A stretch of 64,000 bases of DNA from Paraburkholderia guartelaensis. GTDB lineage: Bacteria > Pseudomonadota > Gammaproteobacteria > Burkholderiales > Burkholderiaceae. Below, piece after piece: positions 62,097 to 64,000 of this stretch. Every line of letters starts with the position of its first letter. The first letter of the stretch is position 1. The stretch is from NCBI RefSeq assembly GCF_004353905.1, contig NZ_SMOD01000027.1:48539-112538 (forward strand), written 5' to 3'. The position numbers and the translations under genes are program-made. A model generated the notes under the pieces. It saw only the letters and a list, made by a program, of their open reading frames with translations, made no database searches and was not told where the DNA came from.

Positions 62097-63572
62097 TCAC
62101 GACAATGCGACGAGGCCGAGCACCTCTCGCAGCTTCGCGCTCGTCGCGTGCAGCGACGACGACGCGGCGGCTGCTTCGTTCACCAAAGCGGCGTTGCGGC
62201 GCGTGGTGTCGTCCATCTGCGCGACCATGGCGTTGACTTGCTCGATGCCCTGCGCCTGCTCGTGGCTCGACGCCGTGATCTCGCCCATGATGTCGGCCGC
62301 GCGGCCAATGCTGCGCACCACGCCTTCCATCGCGGCGCGCGCCTCGCCGGCGAGCTGCGTGCCCGCGCCGACTTCGTTCGCCGAGTTCTCCACGAGCTGC
62401 TGGATCTCGCGCGCGGCGGCCGCGGCGCGCTGCGCGAGGCTGCGCACTTCGCCGGCGACCACGGCGAAGCCGCGTCCCTGCTCGCCCGCACGAGCGGCTT
62501 CCACGGCCGCGTTGAGAGCGAGAATGTTGGTCTGAAACGCAATGCCCTCGATCACATCGACGATCTCGAAGATGCGCCTGGCCGAGCTTTCGATGGCACC
62601 CATCGTCGTGGTCATGCGCGCGACGACGTCGTCGCCAGCCTGCGCGACCGTCGACGCTTCGCGGGCGAAAGCGCTCGCCTCGCGCGCATGCTCCGCACTT
62701 GCCTTGACCGTGCGCGTGAAGACGTCCATCGACGCGACCGTCTCTTCCAGGCTGCCCGCCTGGTGTTCGGTGCGCGCGCTGAGATTCGCGTTGCCTTCCG
62801 CGATTTCGAGCGCGGCCTGCTCCACGTGCGCCGTGCTCGTGCTCACCTCCTGCATGGCGCGCGCCATCTGGGCAATCGCCCCCTTGAGCGCAACCGCCGT
62901 GGGCGCGCTCGCCGGAATGCCGTCCACCGCGAGGCACACCTCGCGCTCGCGCACCACGCTGCGCACGATGTCCGACAGCTCCGCCGCCTCGATGGCCGCC
63001 ACGCGTAGACGATGCGCGAGCACGATCTCGACGGCCGTTTGCGCAACCACGTAGGCGGCATGCAGCAGCACGCGCGGCAAGTTCGCCTCGCGCGTGCAGT
63101 ACACGGCGAAGTTGAGCGCCTGCAGCCGGTCGAACGCGAGGTGATGCACCGCGAAGAATCCCGCGGCGAGCACGATCGGACGCCAGTCGCGATAGACGAG
63201 CAACAGGCCCAGCAGCACGAACACGCCGAAATGGAATTCGGTGACGCCATGCGCCGCCTGGATATGCAGCGCGACGAGCGCGGCATTGGCGAGCGTGAGC
63301 ACGACGCGCGAAAGCGCGGTGCCGCGCGCGCAGAAAAACACGAAGCTGCCGGCGCCGAGGAACAGCGCGGCGCCCACGAGCGCGAGTTGCGGTTCGTAAT
63401 AGATGAAGCCGATCAGTACCGCCGCGATAGCGGAGAGAACGAGCGTGGAATACATGACCGCGTCGGCGGCGCGCGCGACGTCATCGAGCGCGCGAATGGC
63501 CACGCGTGGTTGCGAGCCGGACGGTCGAAGCGACTGCGCGCGACCCAGCGAATCTGCCAGCATGAACGACAC
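62097..63572 (-). CDS. Methyl-accepting chemotaxis protein with six-helix membrane sensor
   Basis: A 491-residue receptor. About six N-terminal hydrophobic segments (from VMYSTLVLSAIAAVLIGFIYY; includes VYRDWRPIVLAAGFFAVHHLAFDRL) replace the usual periplasmic domain and two helices. No HAMP is evident. The cytoplasmic signalling domain is intact (GIAFQTNILALNAAVEAARAGEQGRGFAVVAGEVRSLAQRA). Polar groups within the membrane segments suggest sensing of the membrane or of proton/redox state. GTG 63572 or ATG 63563 are possible starts; neither has a good ribosome binding site. Follows the c-di-GMP protein gene's direction and is probably not co-transcribed with it. Confidence 0.9.
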   Translation of the reverse strand: MSFMLADSLGRAQSLRPSGSQPRVAIRALDDVARAADAVMYSTLVLSAIAAVLIGFIYYEPQLALVGAALFLGAGSFVFFCARGTALSRVVLTLANAALVALHIQAAHGVTEFHFGVFVLLGLLLVYRDWRPIVLAAGFFAVHHLAFDRLQALNFAVYCTREANLPRVLLHAAYVVAQTAVEIVLAHRLRVAAIEAAELSDIVRSVVREREVCLAVDGIPASAPTAVALKGAIAQMARAMQEVSTSTAHVEQAALEIAEGNANLSARTEHQAGSLEETVASMDVFTRTVKASAEHAREASAFAREASTVAQAGDDVVARMTTTMGAIESSARRIFEIVDVIEGIAFQTNILALNAAVEAARAGEQGRGFAVVAGEVRSLAQRAAAAAREIQQLVENSANEVGAGTQLAGEARAAMEGVVRSIGRAADIMGEITASSHEQAQGIEQVNAMVAQMDDTTRRNAALVNEAAAASSSLHATSAKLREVLGLVALS

Positions 63573-63772
63573 TTGAATGAGGAAAAAAAGTTGCAGGTAG
63601 GCGTTAATGCGGCGGCGGCTGGTGGACCTTGATGCGCCTGATTGAATTCGGCTGCAAAAAGAGCCGCCGTAAAGGCGTCGGCGCGACTCGTTTGCGGGCT
63701 CGACGGAAGTGTCTGAATTTTTGTGTGCAAGGCAGATAAAAACCTGCCGTCTGGCAGGTCATCAATTGCATT

Positions 63773-64000
63773 CTACAAATGATTCCTGGTGAAGCGATCC
63801 TCGTAGAGGATCGCGAACTGGTTCATCGCGGCTTTCCAGTCATGTGCGGCACGGCTCCAGTCAGCCGTGATATTGCGCAAGGCCAGCCACAGCAGTTTGG
63901 TCGCGGCCTCGTCCGTGGGGAAGTGCCCACGCGTCTTGACGATCTTGCGTAGCTGGGCGTTCACGCTTTCAATGGCGTTGGTCGTGTAGATCACTTTGCG
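63773..64000 (-). mobile_element. IS256-family transposase, C-terminal part
   Basis: Frame open to the window edge; the final 76 or so residues read RKVIYTTNAIESVNAQLRKIVKTRGHFPTDEAATKLLWLALRNITADWSRAAHDWKAAMNQFAILYEDRF, the strongly conserved end of IS256-type (Mutator-like) transposases. The start lies beyond 64000. The likely outer end of the element lies in the 37-63 bp just past the stop (about 63710-63735), where GTGTCTGAATTTTTGTGTG resembles a terminal inverted repeat; the other end is outside, so this cannot be confirmed. Confidence 0.9.

Overview
The window is high-GC beta-proteobacterial DNA. Gene content and order (fused assimilatory nitrate reductase, nirBD, single-domain cobA, many LysR and IclR regulators, Liv-type ABC transporter, large CoA-thioester catabolic cluster, chemotaxis genes) point to Burkholderiaceae of the Paraburkholderia/Caballeronia/Burkholderia type. 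This is inferred from protein character only; no rRNA or tRNA gene was seen.

Nitrate assimilation region (about 1.3-12.9 kb). A minus-strand operon nirB-nirD-nasA encodes an NAD(P)H nitrite reductase and a nitrate reductase fused to a diflavin reductase. Divergent cobA supplies the siroheme precursor that NirB needs. A second minus-strand unit encodes a small PilJ/NIT-type protein and a NarK-type nitrate transporter. All three transcription units carry the same two-layer control signature, read directly from the bases. It consists of a sigma-54 (GG-N10-GC) promoter, then an RNA leader with two hairpins whose six-base loops have A at position 1 and G at position 4 (the ANTAR/NasT recognition pattern), the second hairpin overlapping the 5' arm of an intrinsic terminator placed before the first gene. 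Two NtrC-like sites 21 bp apart lie between the divergent nirB and cobA promoters. Nitrogen limitation plus nitrate would therefore be needed to express uptake, reduction and siroheme synthesis together. The antiterminator NasT is not in the window.

Middle region (13-40 kb). A five-gene membrane/efflux operon (AI-2E-type permease, outer-membrane factor, HlyD-type adaptor, DUF2955 permease, small membrane protein) is followed by an outer-membrane beta-barrel protein, a lipoprotein, an AraC regulator and a cupin. Then come a class II aldolase with a LysR gene, an alpha/beta-hydrolase fused to a SnoaL-like domain, a MerR/carboxymuconolactone-decarboxylase-like pair, a SulP transporter, and a LysR/MFS efflux pair. 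A noncoding 171-bp inverted repeat follows, then a six-gene Liv-type amino-acid ABC operon with two tandem binding proteins, a KfrA-like coiled-coil DNA-binding protein and CheV.

Catabolic island (40-60 kb). Two IclR-associated blocks encode family III CoA-transferases, an acyl-CoA synthetase, three acyl-CoA dehydrogenases (two look like a heteromeric pair), a hot-dog-fold dehydratase, enoyl-CoA hydratase, SDR dehydrogenase and thiolase, i.e. a complete beta-oxidation-like route for an unidentified acid. Embedded in it is an amino-acid/ureido block (two M20 amidohydrolases, diaminopropionate ammonia-lyase, Lrp regulator). The window ends with an MHYT-GGDEF-EAL protein, a methyl-accepting chemotaxis protein and the 3' end of an IS256-family transposase.
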